From Caldilineaceae bacterium (GTDB lineage: Bacteria > Chloroflexota > Anaerolineae > Caldilineales > Caldilineaceae): 64,000 bases of DNA. The DNA lies in NCBI GenBank assembly GCA_019637645.1, contig JAHBVH010000036.1, forward strand, positions 1 to 64,000, read 5' to 3'. The notes under the pieces are model-generated. The model worked only from the letters and a program-made list of their open reading frames with translations. It searched no databases and had not been told where the DNA came from. Positions 1 to 9,835 of this stretch are shown in pieces. Each line of letters opens with the position of its first letter. The stretch's first letter is position 1. The translations under genes were made by a program, and so were the position numbers.

Positions 1-383
1 ACGAAGCCAAGCAATTGATTGCCCAGGTTATTAAAACACCAGGAGAAGGACGAACCGTGAAAATTACATTAATTGGTAGACCGCTGAAAATCATCCCCCA
101 AAAAGATTGCGTGGTGGTTTCATTGAAGGGCAGAGAGCCCAAAACCCTCCCCAAAGGACTACCACCAGTACCCGAAGGTAGTGCGATTACTTGGGCAGTC
201 TTTATTGTGACTAAACAGTGGAACCGCGTCAAAGAGAGTATTGAAAAGAACGAGAATGATGCGCTAATTATTGAAGGCTATCCCATTGTTGGCAAAGGCG
301 GGATTGCGGCGGTGATGACCACAAGTTGTAAGAGTGTATTGATGGAACGCGCCCAAAGAGCCCCGGACCGCGATAAAGAGTAA
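1..383 (+). CDS. Hypothetical protein, 5' end outside window
   Basis: The reading frame is open from the window edge to a stop at 383, so the gene is probably truncated at its 5' end; a TTG at 15 could be an internal start but has no clear ribosome binding site. About 125 residues are visible. They are basic, begin with a short beta-rich stretch (KITLIGRPLKI) and hold a segment ALIIEGYPIVGKGGIAA near the C-terminus. The strand-rich pattern would be compatible with a small OB-like or nucleic-acid-binding fold, but this is only an impression. I do not recognise the family. It is convergent with the glycosyltransferase at 452-1654. Confidence 0.55.
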   Translation, partial: EAKQLIAQVIKTPGEGRTVKITLIGRPLKIIPQKDCVVVSLKGREPKTLPKGLPPVPEGSAITWAVFIVTKQWNRVKESIEKNENDALIIEGYPIVGKGGIAAVMTTSCKSVLMERAQRAPDRDKE

Positions 384-451
384 CCATTTTTTCAGCCTTG
401 CTAGGCTAGCTGAATGAGATAACCTTCTTTATGACCCGCGCCGATCAGACG

Positions 452-1654
452 CTAACCAGACGTTTTGGCTAGATTGGTGGACATCTGTTGAACTTGGCGG
501 TAAAGCGCGACAGTTTCGCTTGCACAGCGCTGCCATTGAAACGCTGCCGCACGTAAGCTCCCCAACTGTCGCAACGACACGGCAACATCAGGGTTCGTCA
601 GCAGGTGGATAATCGCGGCCGCGATTGCCTCGTCGTCTAAGGGCGGGACAAGCAGTGCTGCATCACCGGCGGCTTCGGGTAGGCTACTAACATTGCTACA
701 CACCACGGGTGCCCCACACGCCATGGCCTCTAGCACAGGGAAGCCAAAGCCTTCATAGAGCGTTGGCTGTAGCACCGCCACCGCCCCACCATAGAGGGCA
801 GGCAGATCAGCCGCTGGCACATAGCCCGTAAAGTGGACATCGGCGCTCAACCCTAGCGCCATAACTTGGGCTTTAATCGGTTCAAAGAGCCATCCCTCGC
901 CACCCGCAATGACCAAACAATGAGGAAACCCAGCCTGCTTCAGACGCGCGAGCGCCCGCATCGCCGTCAGATGATTCTTGCGCGGTTCCAAAGTCCCTAC
1001 CATGAGTAGATAGGGGCGCAAAGAGCCATCCTGATGACGCAAGGTATAGGTTTCCATCACTCGCTGCACAGCAGTTGGCGACGGCGGAGCAAAGCTCGGA
1101 TCAATCCCTTGGTAAATCACCTGGATCTTTGCGGCGGGCGTCTGGTACAGCTCGATCAGATCGCGCTTCGTCTGTTGGCTCACGGCAATAATGGCATCGG
1201 CGGCCCGCACAAAAAGGCGCATACCGACTTTGAGAAAGAGGCGATTGGGCCAGGTGTGATGATGCGGATAACGTTCAAAAATGAGATCATGCACGGTTAG
1301 AATTGTGGGGCGGCGTAAAAAGGGCAAGAGATGTTCAGGGGCATGATAGAGCTGGCTTGCCGGTAGACGCTCTTCATAAAAGGGGAGACGGCTGCATTGG
1401 CTGGCCAATACACTCAGCCGCCACGCATATTGACTCAGGGGCAGCGTGGCACAAGGCGCACTTTGGAGCGCCGCGGGCAACAGACGATCACTATGCGCAT
1501 TGTAAAAAAGAGTGAGCGCTACCTCTTCTTGATAATGGGCCAGCAAGTGAGCGGCCAACTGCTGGGTGTACCGACTGAGGCCAGCCCGCTGATGAACCGC
1601 AGGACCAACATCCAACGTCACAGTCAGTGGCAGAGACGATTGAATCATAAGCAA
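452..1654 (-). CDS. GT4-family glycosyltransferase
   Basis: This 400-residue protein has the layout of a GT-B fold retaining glycosyltransferase of family GT4. The N-terminal acceptor domain carries the AGLSRYTQQL segment, corresponding to the usual glycine-rich GVGRY loop. The C-terminal nucleotide-sugar domain has LLMVGTLEPRKN and the E-x7-E signature in EGFGFPVLEAMACGAPVV. Such enzymes move a sugar from a nucleotide or lipid-linked donor onto a lipid or glycan at the cytoplasmic face of the membrane; the actual substrate cannot be read from sequence. It follows the ResB-like gene by 38 bases on the same strand and may be its distal operon partner. A second ATG two codons in is an equally possible start. 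Confidence 0.88.
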   Translation of the reverse strand: MLMIQSSLPLTVTLDVGPAVHQRAGLSRYTQQLAAHLLAHYQEEVALTLFYNAHSDRLLPAALQSAPCATLPLSQYAWRLSVLASQCSRLPFYEERLPASQLYHAPEHLLPFLRRPTILTVHDLIFERYPHHHTWPNRLFLKVGMRLFVRAADAIIAVSQQTKRDLIELYQTPAAKIQVIYQGIDPSFAPPSPTAVQRVMETYTLRHQDGSLRPYLLMVGTLEPRKNHLTAMRALARLKQAGFPHCLVIAGGEGWLFEPIKAQVMALGLSADVHFTGYVPAADLPALYGGAVAVLQPTLYEGFGFPVLEAMACGAPVVCSNVSSLPEAAGDAALLVPPLDDEAIAAAIIHLLTNPDVAVSLRQLGSLRAAAFQWQRCASETVALYRQVQQMSTNLAKTSG

Positions 1655-1692
1655 ATCAACGCAGCAGCTTTACCGCCAGCTGCGGGAACTTC

Positions 1693-3213
1693 TCACACCA
1701 ACGCCAGACGGATCTGATTTAACAAGGTAGCCACGTCGCTTTGCACTACCACCACCGCCCGTTCTGTCGGCCAGGGGGCAATCTGGACGAGAAGAAAAGC
1801 GGGCTGATAGGCAAAGCCAATCGCCCCCACGACGATCAAAGCCAAGGCAAGCCACAAGAGCCAAACCCCTGGTTGGTAGCGGACCGCTGCGGCTAGGCTA
1901 GGCACCGGGATCAACCAAATCTCGCGCGCCGTGCCGCTCAAAAGAATCGTTGTGCTCATCGGTTGGCTGACATAGAGCGTTTGGATCGGCTTGGCTGCGT
2001 TTTGGTAGATCTCCACTAAAAAATGTTCCGGTACACCACTAGTGAGGGGCGAAATCACGCCAGCATTGAAGCCCGTGTCGCCAGTTTCCGGTGTTGCTGA
2101 TTGGGGCACACGCACAACCCGAATCCCAATCTGGTTGTCCACAACCACTGAATCTTCACTGCCCAAGCTGGGAAAGACCAATCCTAAATTCGCCGTCCGT
2201 TGAGTTTGCCCAGGCCGCGACAACGTAACCGCGGCATCGGTGCTCCGGATCAAGAGCGCAGGGGGGCCTGGCTTGGCCTCAATCCGAATTTGCCCCCAAC
2301 GCAGCTGACGACTTTCACCCAGGGGAATTTCCTGTGCAGCATCATCGATCGCGGCGGCCAGGCGTGGCGCCGGGGTTGAGCCAGCGGTGTCAACGGTATA
2401 GGCCAACGCCACGCGCTGCGTGGTAGCACGATACTCGTCGCCAGGAGCCAGCCATGCAGGTGTTATTGCCCAGCCCGCCAAGAGAATGATCCAGACGGCA
2501 ACAAGCGCCAGCAACAACCCCACGATCAGAAGCGGACGTAGCCAGATCCAACGCAGATGATGGCGACTGGCAAATAGACGCACTTCTTCAACAGCCGCGG
2601 ACGGCGCGGGGGCGGCTGGCTCAGCCGTGGCAGGGGCGCTTGCATCCAGCGGCGCGACATAGGGTGTGGTTGGCAAGGTGATGGTTCGCCACTCAGTAAA
2701 AGCCGGGATGATCACCTGGCGAAGCTGTGCGGCAACGGTTTGCGGCGAGTGGGCAAGAGCCTGACGCACTCGGTAGAGCGGCTGTGTCGTGGGCAACGGC
2801 AAAGGATTCCCCGCCATGGCCACCGGTTTGGCCCACCCCTGCTGGATCTGCCAAAAACGCCAAAGCGCCGCGACGGTGTTGCCCAAATGGACCAAGAGCA
2901 CGATCAAGAGCGTGGCAAGGAGCAGTTGCAGCACAGGGTTATGCAATACATCAAATAAGCCCAACGTGCGCAAGACATTGCCCAAGAGACCATACTCTTC
3001 ACTAACGGTCAGAAGCCAACGCGTGGCCGCGGCTTGATCAGCGGCCACTTGACCAGGCATTTGGCGAATGAACGCTGCACAGAGGAAGAGTAGAAAAATG
3101 AGCGCGCCGATGATGACCAGAATCGCCCTGCTGCTCAGCCATTGCCAGATGGTCCGTGACAACTCGGTGCGCGGGTCGCGAACGTTGGTCGCTATTGGGC
3201 CGTGGTTAACCAT
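1693..3213 (-). CDS. ResB-like cytochrome c biogenesis membrane protein
   Basis: The 506-residue product has membrane segments near residues 29-49, 92-113, 226-250 and 455-477, with a large extracytoplasmic region between the last two. The N-terminal part (TM1, a short loop, then LGLFDVLHNP followed by TM2) is the pattern of ResB/Ccs1 proteins, which hold apocytochrome c and haem for System II cytochrome c maturation. The central linker (about 180-215) is rich in Ala and Pro. Its start overlaps the end of the DinG-like gene by 22 bases, which suggests co-transcription. No ResC/CcsA partner is in the window, so a haem role is inferred from family likeness only. Confidence 0.7.
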   Translation of the reverse strand: MVNHGPIATNVRDPRTELSRTIWQWLSSRAILVIIGALIFLLFLCAAFIRQMPGQVAADQAAATRWLLTVSEEYGLLGNVLRTLGLFDVLHNPVLQLLLATLLIVLLVHLGNTVAALWRFWQIQQGWAKPVAMAGNPLPLPTTQPLYRVRQALAHSPQTVAAQLRQVIIPAFTEWRTITLPTTPYVAPLDASAPATAEPAAPAPSAAVEEVRLFASRHHLRWIWLRPLLIVGLLLALVAVWIILLAGWAITPAWLAPGDEYRATTQRVALAYTVDTAGSTPAPRLAAAIDDAAQEIPLGESRQLRWGQIRIEAKPGPPALLIRSTDAAVTLSRPGQTQRTANLGLVFPSLGSEDSVVVDNQIGIRVVRVPQSATPETGDTGFNAGVISPLTSGVPEHFLVEIYQNAAKPIQTLYVSQPMSTTILLSGTAREIWLIPVPSLAAAVRYQPGVWLLWLALALIVVGAIGFAYQPAFLLVQIAPWPTERAVVVVQSDVATLLNQIRLALV

Positions 3214-6041
3214 GCAGGAATTTCTTCACTAAGGTTGGCAAGGGGCGCTTTACTAATGGCGCAGGTGGGCAATGATTCGAGAAAAGCACTGCCATATTCC
3301 TTGCGCCAGAGGCGACTGTCGAGCAAAAGCACTACTCCCCGATCCGTCGCACGCCGGATTAATCGTCCAAAACCCTGACGGAAACGCAGGATTGCATCGG
3401 GTAGCATATAATCACTGAAGGAATTTTCCAAATCGCGCGAGCGAGCCGCAACGATTGGATCGCTGGGCACGGCAAAGGGCAAGCGCACGATCACCAAACA
3501 ACGCAACTCATCACCCGGTAGATCGACGCCTTCCCAGAAGCTGCGCGTCCCCAGCAAAACCGCTTTTTCTAAGCGGCGATATTCACGCAAGAGGCGATTG
3601 CGACTGCTAGCGCCATGTTCAAGCACCGTAATGCCCGCGCGGTCCAGCTCGGTCCGAATGGCGTCGGCGGTGGTGCGCAGTTGGGCATAGCTCGTAAAGA
3701 GCACCAAGGTCCGCCCCCCCGTCGCCAGGGCAGCGTCGATGATCGCCCGTTCTACCGCTTGTTGGTAATAAGAGTGATCAGGCAAGGGCAGATCATGGGG
3801 CATCATCAAAAGCGTCGAAGCGGCATAGTCAAAGGGGCTATCGACCGTCAACGCCGTGGCATGCCAGAGCCCCAGCCGATCGCGGATATAGGTGAAGCCC
3901 GACCCCGTCCGCAGCGTTGCCCCCGTGAAGATCACCGTGCGCCGTGGCAAGGTTAAGGTTCTCTCTAAAATCTCATTGACATAAAGCGGGGCAATCAGCA
4001 GGCTGACGCTGGTGCCTTCTTCATTCAGCTCCATCCAAGTAATGACCGTACTCGCATCGGCTTCATCGTCTTGGTAGATCAATTCATCTAACCGGAGCGC
4101 AAGCGTTTGTAGCTGATCATAGACACATTGTAACTCGCCCAACAAGGTGGCTTCAGGTTCACTCTCCCACCAACGTCCCCGCTCAAGCCGCTCGATCACC
4201 TTGGCGAGCTGCTCGCCAAGCGAGCGCAGGCGGCTTGATGCTTGCTCCCAGATCAATTCAATTTGGCTCCACTGGGGTTGGGTTCGCTTACGGTGATCCA
4301 GATGAATCTGCTGCGAATAGCCCGCATCGCGGCGCACGTCACTCTGTTGTTGGGCGAAATAGAGGAGCCGCTCGGCAAAGTCACCCAACTGTTGCGTAAA
4401 TTGGTTGGCCGTGCGCGTCACCCGAATGAGCAGATCCTGCACCTCACTTTGGCCTTGTTGGCGGCTCCGCGCATGGAGTTGGGTCATAAGCGCATCATCT
4501 AAGGTCAATCGGCGCAACAACGCGAGGGCCCAAGACCAATCAATCCGATAGGTCAACTGATCCGTGGCCGCTTCGTCCAGCCGGTGAGCTTCATCGATGA
4601 TCAGATGGTTATACGGCGGTAAGACCCCGCCCTCGGTGTTGAGATCCGCGACCAGAAGGGCATGGTTGACAATCAAGAGATGGGCCTGTTCGGCCTGATG
4701 ACGCGCATGGTAGAAAAAGTCATAGCTTTTGCCATGGCGCTGACTAGGCTGATGGCCGCACCGTTCCGGAGAACAAGTCGCACCATCAGAGCAGATCCGC
4801 TGCCAGAGGGCGCGCTCCGTGGCATTGGCCAAGAATAATTCGCTGACATCACCCGTGGTCGTGGTTGGTAACCAGACGAGCACTTTGGTCAGCAATACCA
4901 ATTCCGCGGTGGAGAGTTGATGGCTGGTCCGCCAAAGGTGCAGACGGCGGGTACAAAGATAGTTGCTCCGCCCTTTCAGCAGTGCGGTATTCGGCGGCGT
5001 TTGCTGTTCGGCCATCAACAAAGCTTGGAGCTGCGGCAAGTCTTTCTCGATCAGCTGCTCTTGTAACGTAATCGTATTGGTTGCAATCACCACACGCCGC
5101 GCATTCGCCACGCTCCACAAGGCAGCCGGAGCCAAGTAGGCCAAGCTCTTACCCGTGCCCGTGCCCGCCTCCAACAACATGTGATCCCCTTCATGGAGGG
5201 CGCGCAAGACCTGCTGTGCCATTTGCACTTGTCCCTCGCGCGTTTCGTACAAGGGGCCAAGGTTGCGCGCCAGTGGTCCTGCTGGGGCAAAAAAGTCGGT
5301 CAGTGTTTCTGCGGGGATATGTTGTTGAATAAGACTTTCATCTGTCAGCAGGGTAGCGGGCACATCTGTATAGATGCTGGCCGCCAACGGCGCGACCGCT
5401 GGCGCAGTCAGCGCGCTTTGCCAAGCTTCTAGCGCGGGGGGAATCCCCCGTTCAAGCGCCTGCTGAAAGAGCATCAACAACGGCCAATCAACCGCTTGCC
5501 CACTATCCACAATCAGTTCCAGCGTTGTGGGTGGGAGCGCGGCCATCAGCGCGGTGAGACGACCAAAAAGTTGCATGGTCGCCAGTGTATCGTTCAAGGC
5601 GCGGTGAGCATCCGCAAAGGGGATCTGTAACAAGCGACAAAGTTCCCCCAAACTATAACTGCCCGCGTTGGGCAAGAGGATGGTCGCCAATTCAAAGGTA
5701 TCAAAGACGGGTCGCTGGAAGTTGATCCCACCGGCGCGCAAAAACCCCATGTCAAAGCCAGCATTGTGGGCCACCACCGCGGTGACATCCGTGCCGACAA
5801 AGGCCAGTAGCTCCGGTACAATCGCGGCCAAGGTTGGCGCTTTGGCAACGTCGCTGTTGCGAATACCGGTCAGCTGTTGGATCCGCAGGGGGATCGCACG
5901 GCCTGGATTGACAAAGGTTATGAATTGTTCAAGGATACGGTTGCCTTGAAAACGTACGGCGCCAATTTCGATGATTTGATCACGTTTGGCGTCAAGGCCC
6001 GTCGTTTCCAAATCGAGCGCGACATATACACGCTCTGTCAT
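3192..6041 (-). CDS. dinG: Exonuclease-DinG family ATP-dependent DNA helicase
   Basis: This 949-residue protein fuses a DEDDh 3'-5' exonuclease domain to an XPD/DinG-type superfamily 2 helicase. The exonuclease motifs are ALDLETTG near residue 9, VVAHNAGFD near 89, and a late H-x4-D in AHRALND. The helicase part has Walker A in LLEAGTGTGKS, the DEAH box in IIDEAHRLDE and a C-terminal QGFGRLIRR motif. Cysteines in SNYLC and in the CSDGATCSPERC cluster fit the four ligands of the XPD-family iron-sulfur domain. The exonuclease-helicase layout is known from Gram-positive DinG. It is the first gene of a minus-strand group with the ResB-like and GT4 genes. Role: DNA repair or replication, not further resolved. 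Confidence 0.92.
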   Translation of the reverse strand: MTERVYVALDLETTGLDAKRDQIIEIGAVRFQGNRILEQFITFVNPGRAIPLRIQQLTGIRNSDVAKAPTLAAIVPELLAFVGTDVTAVVAHNAGFDMGFLRAGGINFQRPVFDTFELATILLPNAGSYSLGELCRLLQIPFADAHRALNDTLATMQLFGRLTALMAALPPTTLELIVDSGQAVDWPLLMLFQQALERGIPPALEAWQSALTAPAVAPLAASIYTDVPATLLTDESLIQQHIPAETLTDFFAPAGPLARNLGPLYETREGQVQMAQQVLRALHEGDHMLLEAGTGTGKSLAYLAPAALWSVANARRVVIATNTITLQEQLIEKDLPQLQALLMAEQQTPPNTALLKGRSNYLCTRRLHLWRTSHQLSTAELVLLTKVLVWLPTTTTGDVSELFLANATERALWQRICSDGATCSPERCGHQPSQRHGKSYDFFYHARHQAEQAHLLIVNHALLVADLNTEGGVLPPYNHLIIDEAHRLDEAATDQLTYRIDWSWALALLRRLTLDDALMTQLHARSRQQGQSEVQDLLIRVTRTANQFTQQLGDFAERLLYFAQQQSDVRRDAGYSQQIHLDHRKRTQPQWSQIELIWEQASSRLRSLGEQLAKVIERLERGRWWESEPEATLLGELQCVYDQLQTLALRLDELIYQDDEADASTVITWMELNEEGTSVSLLIAPLYVNEILERTLTLPRRTVIFTGATLRTGSGFTYIRDRLGLWHATALTVDSPFDYAASTLLMMPHDLPLPDHSYYQQAVERAIIDAALATGGRTLVLFTSYAQLRTTADAIRTELDRAGITVLEHGASSRNRLLREYRRLEKAVLLGTRSFWEGVDLPGDELRCLVIVRLPFAVPSDPIVAARSRDLENSFSDYMLPDAILRFRQGFGRLIRRATDRGVVLLLDSRLWRKEYGSAFLESLPTCAISKAPLANLSEEIPAWLTTAQ

Positions 6042-6682
6042 GAATTCGTCTCTATTCTAGAAGCGGCCTATCAATGAGCAGGATCAAAGACCAGCCGTAC
6101 AGGCGAATAAGGCGGGAAAAGTCTATCCTATTCGGCGGAATCGCACAAATTGTGTAAATCGTGGTTAGACCAGCGTATTAGAGTCCTACACCGGTTGGTG
6201 CAATATTGCCATTATACCGAAAAGCGTTCAGATTTACCATTTTAGGTGTATCTAGTGTGTTCTCTAGCCCACCCACGCCCGCGCCCAAGGGCTGGTTCGC
6301 CCAACATGGCTGTATCATTAGCTAGGAAAAGTGCAATCTTGTCGATTTTGCGGCACAATGAAAGAGAATTTCTTTGAATACGGATGCAGCAGGAAATTCT
6401 TGCTGTCAACCCAATAAGCGTACGTACGCATCTTATGCAACACCCGTTACTTATATACTTTACTGATTACTTTGTTGATTAAGTTTAGAAGTTACGCACT
6501 TGGGCAAGACCTGACCGGTTTGGAAAACCGGTCAGGTCTCTGGTCATACCAACCAACTGCGTAAGTCCTATACTTATAGATAACCCTCCTGAAAGTCGCA
6601 CAAGCGCGCTCGCGGAAAAGCAGCATCAAAGGTGCGACTTTGAAATGGGTTGTCGATTAGCTAGAATAGCACTTTTCACACC
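6042..6682. other. Intergenic gap between divergent dinG and GT2 genes
   Basis: This 641-base region lies between the divergently transcribed dinG and GT2 genes and must hold both promoters. It contains one full MITE-like element at 6486-6570. The rest is AT-richer than the genes and I see no convincing small gene or RNA in it. Confidence 0.6.
6486..6570. repeat. MITE-like element, copy 1 (85 bp)
   Basis: The left end reads TAGAAGTTACGCACTTGG and the right end, reverse-complemented, TAGGACTTACGCAGTTGG. Between them is a hairpin with arms AGACCTGACCGGT and ACCGGTCAGGTCT. Ends and length match copies at 7820-7904, 24660-24744 and 44167-44251. It has no coding capacity. Confidence 0.85.
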
Positions 6683-7777
6683 ATGGGGAACTTTACTGTT
6701 TCAGTCATTACGACTGTCTATAATGAGCGGCCATCGATCGAAGCGCTCTTACACTCATTGGCAACCCAAACACGCCGCCCCGATGAAGTGATCATCTGTG
6801 ACGGTGGCAGCACTGATGGCACCGTGGCCGCGATTGAAGCTTGGCACGCCGCGCATAGGGAGCAGTTGCCAAAGCTGCGGGTGCTGATTGAACCCGGAGC
6901 CAACATCAGCCGGGGGCGGAACTCTGCCATTCACGCCGCCCATGGCCCTATTATCGCCGCCACCGACGCCGGGGTACGCTTAACGCCAACGTGGTTGGCA
7001 GCCCTAGTTGCGCCTTGGGAAGCCAGGGGGCCAGAAAGCCTAACCACGAGTCGTCTCCCGGCGGTCGCGGGCTTTTTCCTCGCGGATACTACACGGCCTA
7101 CCAGCGAAGCAGTGGAGATGCCGTCGCTCTTCTTGTGTGCGATGGCGGCGACCGTGCTACCGCTCCCGGCCGAGATCGATCCGCAGAAATTCTTGCCTAG
7201 CAGCCGTTCCGTGGCCTTTACCAAAGCGGCTTGGGCCGCCGCTGGTGGGTATCCAGAGTGGTTAGATTATTGTGAGGATCTCATCTTCGACTTTGCCATC
7301 AATGCCCAAGTGCCGACGGCACCGACGGGCTTTGCTTGGGCACCAACGGCGACGGTCTACTTTCGCCCGCGGGGCTCGCTCCGCTCCTTCTGGACTCAAT
7401 ATTATCGTTATGCACGGGGCGATGGCAAGGCCGACTTGTGGCGTAAGCGGCACTGGCTTCGCTACATCACCTATTTTGTAGTGTTGCCCGCCTTGGTGGG
7501 CCATGCATTTTGGGGCTTCTTTGCGCGGTGGCTAGGCTGGGCCGGTTTGCTGGCCGGGATTGGGCTCTATTGTTTGCGTCCTTGGCTACGTCTGCGCACG
7601 GTTGGCAAAGAGCTATCACCGACCGCTTGGCTTCTTGCGGCGCTATTGGTCCCCTTGATTCGATTGGTGGGCGATGTTGCCAAGATGACCGGCTATCCGG
7701 TAGGACGCTGGTGGCGCTGGCGTCATCGTCACCGCGCCGAGCTTGATTGGCGACGCCCGCTGGGCAAACCAGAGTGA
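6683..7777 (+). CDS. GT2-family glycosyltransferase, membrane-anchored
   Basis: The 364-residue product starts with the GT-A fold of family GT2: VSVITTVYNE, then VIICDGGSTDGT for nucleotide-sugar binding, and ATDAG as the metal-binding acidic motif. The region CEDLIFDFAI corresponds to the usual ED acid-base motif. After about residue 250 there are hydrophobic stretches (ITYFVVLPALVGHAFWGF, LGWAGLLAGIGLYCL, WLLAALLVPLIRLVGDV) that anchor it in the membrane. It would transfer a sugar onto a lipid carrier or polysaccharide at the cytoplasmic face. The ATG at 6683 is used; no strong ribosome binding site is visible. The gene stands alone on the plus strand. Confidence 0.88.
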   Translation: MGNFTVSVITTVYNERPSIEALLHSLATQTRRPDEVIICDGGSTDGTVAAIEAWHAAHREQLPKLRVLIEPGANISRGRNSAIHAAHGPIIAATDAGVRLTPTWLAALVAPWEARGPESLTTSRLPAVAGFFLADTTRPTSEAVEMPSLFLCAMAATVLPLPAEIDPQKFLPSSRSVAFTKAAWAAAGGYPEWLDYCEDLIFDFAINAQVPTAPTGFAWAPTATVYFRPRGSLRSFWTQYYRYARGDGKADLWRKRHWLRYITYFVVLPALVGHAFWGFFARWLGWAGLLAGIGLYCLRPWLRLRTVGKELSPTAWLLAALLVPLIRLVGDVAKMTGYPVGRWWRWRHRHRAELDWRRPLGKPE

Positions 7778-7819
7778 GCGTTCAAGCACAAGTCGGCATA
7801 CATTACACCGTTATACGTA

Positions 7820-7904
7820 TAGGAGTTACGCACTGGGGCCAGACCTGACAGGTTTGGCAAACCTGTCAGATCTCTAGTCACGCTGTTCAAGTGCGTAACT
7901 TCTA
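7820..7904. repeat. MITE-like element, copy 2 (85 bp)
   Basis: The ends are TAGGAGTTACGCACTGGG on the left and, reverse-complemented, TAGAAGTTACGCACTTGA on the right. The inner hairpin arms are AGACCTGACAGGT and ACCTGTCAGATCT. The length is the same as copy 1. It lies between the GT2 gene and the next plus-strand gene. Confidence 0.85.
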
Positions 7905-7930
7905 ACATAATCGCTAGATGAGAATATAGC

Positions 7931-8470
7931 ATGGAAGCAGGGAAATCAGCCATGAGCACAGGTGAGCAGGAAACGCCGGAAACAACCAAGTTTGTGCGCC
8001 GACAGGTACGAGCCGATTTGATCGAAGCGACGCCCGGCATGGGTGCACTAGGTCATTGGCTTTTGGCCTCGCCCATGCTCCTCTTTTTGGCCTGGGGGTG
8101 GGTGGATCTCGTACATGTCATGAGCCCTTTGGCCCAACGTTGGCTCAATCTGGGGATCGGGATTATCCTCTTTGCCATCTTGATCGTTCTGCCCTTTGGC
8201 TACCTCGCGCATGCTTTTGTGGCGGCTTTGCCCCGTCTCTTTCAACATGCCGGGTGGGAAATTCGGCCCCTCGAGCCGCTGAAACCCGAGGAAGCTTACA
8301 CGGTACGCTATCTCTACCAAGCACGCCATCCCGCGCCCTTCAGTTGGCGCCGCGCTTGGCTGCGCGCCGCCCAAGGCTGGGTCTACCTAGAGATCCTCAC
8401 CATTTTTGTAGGCGCCATCGGGATGATCCCACTCTATTTTAGTGCCCTCGAGTTTGGGTTTGGGCGGTGA
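7931..8470 (+). CDS. Small integral membrane protein, unknown function
   Basis: This 179-residue protein has a short polar N-terminus, then hydrophobic segments near residues 40-60 (LLASPMLLFLAWGWVDLV), 75-97 (LGIGIILFAILIVLPFGYLA) and 150-172 (YLEILTIFVGAIGMIPLYF). A basic, aromatic cytoplasmic stretch lies between the second and third. I do not recognise a family. An ATG at 7952 is an alternative start seven codons later and has a GGGAAA-like site before it. The gene is followed by a terminator-like hairpin shared with the convergent GT4 gene. Confidence 0.7.
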   Translation: MEAGKSAMSTGEQETPETTKFVRRQVRADLIEATPGMGALGHWLLASPMLLFLAWGWVDLVHVMSPLAQRWLNLGIGIILFAILIVLPFGYLAHAFVAALPRLFQHAGWEIRPLEPLKPEEAYTVRYLYQARHPAPFSWRRAWLRAAQGWVYLEILTIFVGAIGMIPLYFSALEFGFGR

Positions 8471-8483
8471 GGGGAGACGGGCG

Positions 8484-8509
8484 ACTAGAGACTGATTGCA
8501 GTCTCTAGT
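8484..8509. terminator. Bidirectional terminator-like hairpin
   Basis: Arms ACTAGAGACTG and CAGTCTCTAGT form a perfect 11-bp stem with a 4-base loop between two convergent genes. There is no clear T-run on either side. The same arms recur at 9915-9949 on the other side of the GT4 gene. Confidence 0.55.
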
Positions 8510-8512
8510 TGC

Positions 8513-9796
8513 CTAACCTACCAGTTTCTTAAAATGGGTGATGTAGCGGTGGGCGAGGGGGGGCCAGCCGAGTTCGGCTTCGATGCGACGGCGGGCAGTT
8601 CGGCCCATGGTCTGCCGAAGGGCAGGAGCGGCGGCTAGGTTAGCCAGGGCTTGGGCCAGGGCAGCAGGATCGCCTTCGGGCGTCAAGTAGCCGGTCTCGC
8701 CATCGCGGATGGCGAGGGGGTTGCCTGCTACGGTAGAGCCAACCACGGGCTTACCACAGCTCATGGCATCCAAGACACAGACATTGAGGCCATCGACTGG
8801 CTTGCGCACGGCAGGGTTGACTAAAACATCGCAGGCATTATAGTAGGGTCCGATTTGATCTTTGGGCACGCTTCCCACCCAGCGGATCTGTGCAGCGACG
8901 CCTAACGTTTGGGCCAAAGCCTGCCACTCCGCTTTTTGATCCCCTTCCCCGATCATTACGGCGATAGCTGGGTAAGCACGCAGCGCCGGTTCAGCCAGGG
9001 CGCGGATCAAGGTATCAAAGCCCTTTTTATAGACCATACGCCCCACACAGAGGATCACAAATGGCTGTTGGCCGGTAGCGGTGTCTGGTGGCGGCGCGCC
9101 AGCCGTGGTCGCCTGCCATTGTGCGCGCAATGCCGCAACACCAGTGGTATCGGGCTTGAGGGCCGCGGGATCCGTGCCATAGATGATCAGGTCAAATTTA
9201 TTCAGCACACTTGGTTCCAGGCCAGCCACCGCATCGCGCAGATCGGCACTGTTGGCCGTCATCAGCTTGGCCTGTCGCATGGCAAAACGAGCCATGCCGC
9301 GGAAGAGTGGGTTGGCGTTGGCAACTTGCGCATCCGAACCGGGCACGGAGATCACCAGGGGAATCCCCAATAGACGGCTGGCGACCGCGCCGATTAAGCC
9401 ATTGGGCAAGAGCCAATGGGCGTGCAAAATATCCGGTCGCAGCCGCCGTGCTTCCTGGGTAACTTTGGCAATGCCCGCCGCCATCATCGCTGGGCCAAGC
9501 CAATAACTAGCGCGCCGCAAGGCCAGATCCGACTGCATGGTCCGCATATAGCCCAACGTATGCGCTTGGGCAGACCAGGCATAGCGATACAAATGTAACA
9601 TAGGCGGGGCTGGTTGCGTTACATTTGCGTTTGTTGGCACGCGTCTTTCATCAAGCTGGTAGGCTGGATCGTAGGGAGCCCAAACCGTAAGCCGCTGCTG
9701 TTGGTGGGCTAATTCCTGACAGAGCGCTTCGATAAAGGTACCGCTGAAATCGCCAGGGAACCGTGGATAGTTGTGGGTTAAAACACCGATATGCAT
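8513..9796 (-). CDS. GT4-family glycosyltransferase
   Basis: The product is a 427-residue GT-B glycosyltransferase starting MHIGVLTHNYPRFPGDF. The nucleotide-sugar domain has VILCVGRMVYKKGFD followed by DVLVNPAVRKPVDGLNVCVLDA and the SCGKPVVGSTVAGNPLAI segment typical of GT4 enzymes. The frame stays open to 9901, but the extra 35 codons are read through a CTTCTGT-type minisatellite and give a Leu/Ser-rich tail with no homology signal, so the ATG at 9796 is preferred. The substrate is unknown. The gene is bracketed by two copies of the same inverted repeat (8484-8509 and 9915-9949). Confidence 0.88.
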   Translation of the reverse strand: MHIGVLTHNYPRFPGDFSGTFIEALCQELAHQQQRLTVWAPYDPAYQLDERRVPTNANVTQPAPPMLHLYRYAWSAQAHTLGYMRTMQSDLALRRASYWLGPAMMAAGIAKVTQEARRLRPDILHAHWLLPNGLIGAVASRLLGIPLVISVPGSDAQVANANPLFRGMARFAMRQAKLMTANSADLRDAVAGLEPSVLNKFDLIIYGTDPAALKPDTTGVAALRAQWQATTAGAPPPDTATGQQPFVILCVGRMVYKKGFDTLIRALAEPALRAYPAIAVMIGEGDQKAEWQALAQTLGVAAQIRWVGSVPKDQIGPYYNACDVLVNPAVRKPVDGLNVCVLDAMSCGKPVVGSTVAGNPLAIRDGETGYLTPEGDPAALAQALANLAAAPALRQTMGRTARRRIEAELGWPPLAHRYITHFKKLVG

Positions 9797-9835
9797 AGCC
9801 GAGGATTGTACTGCATGAGCAGCAAGATGACAAGA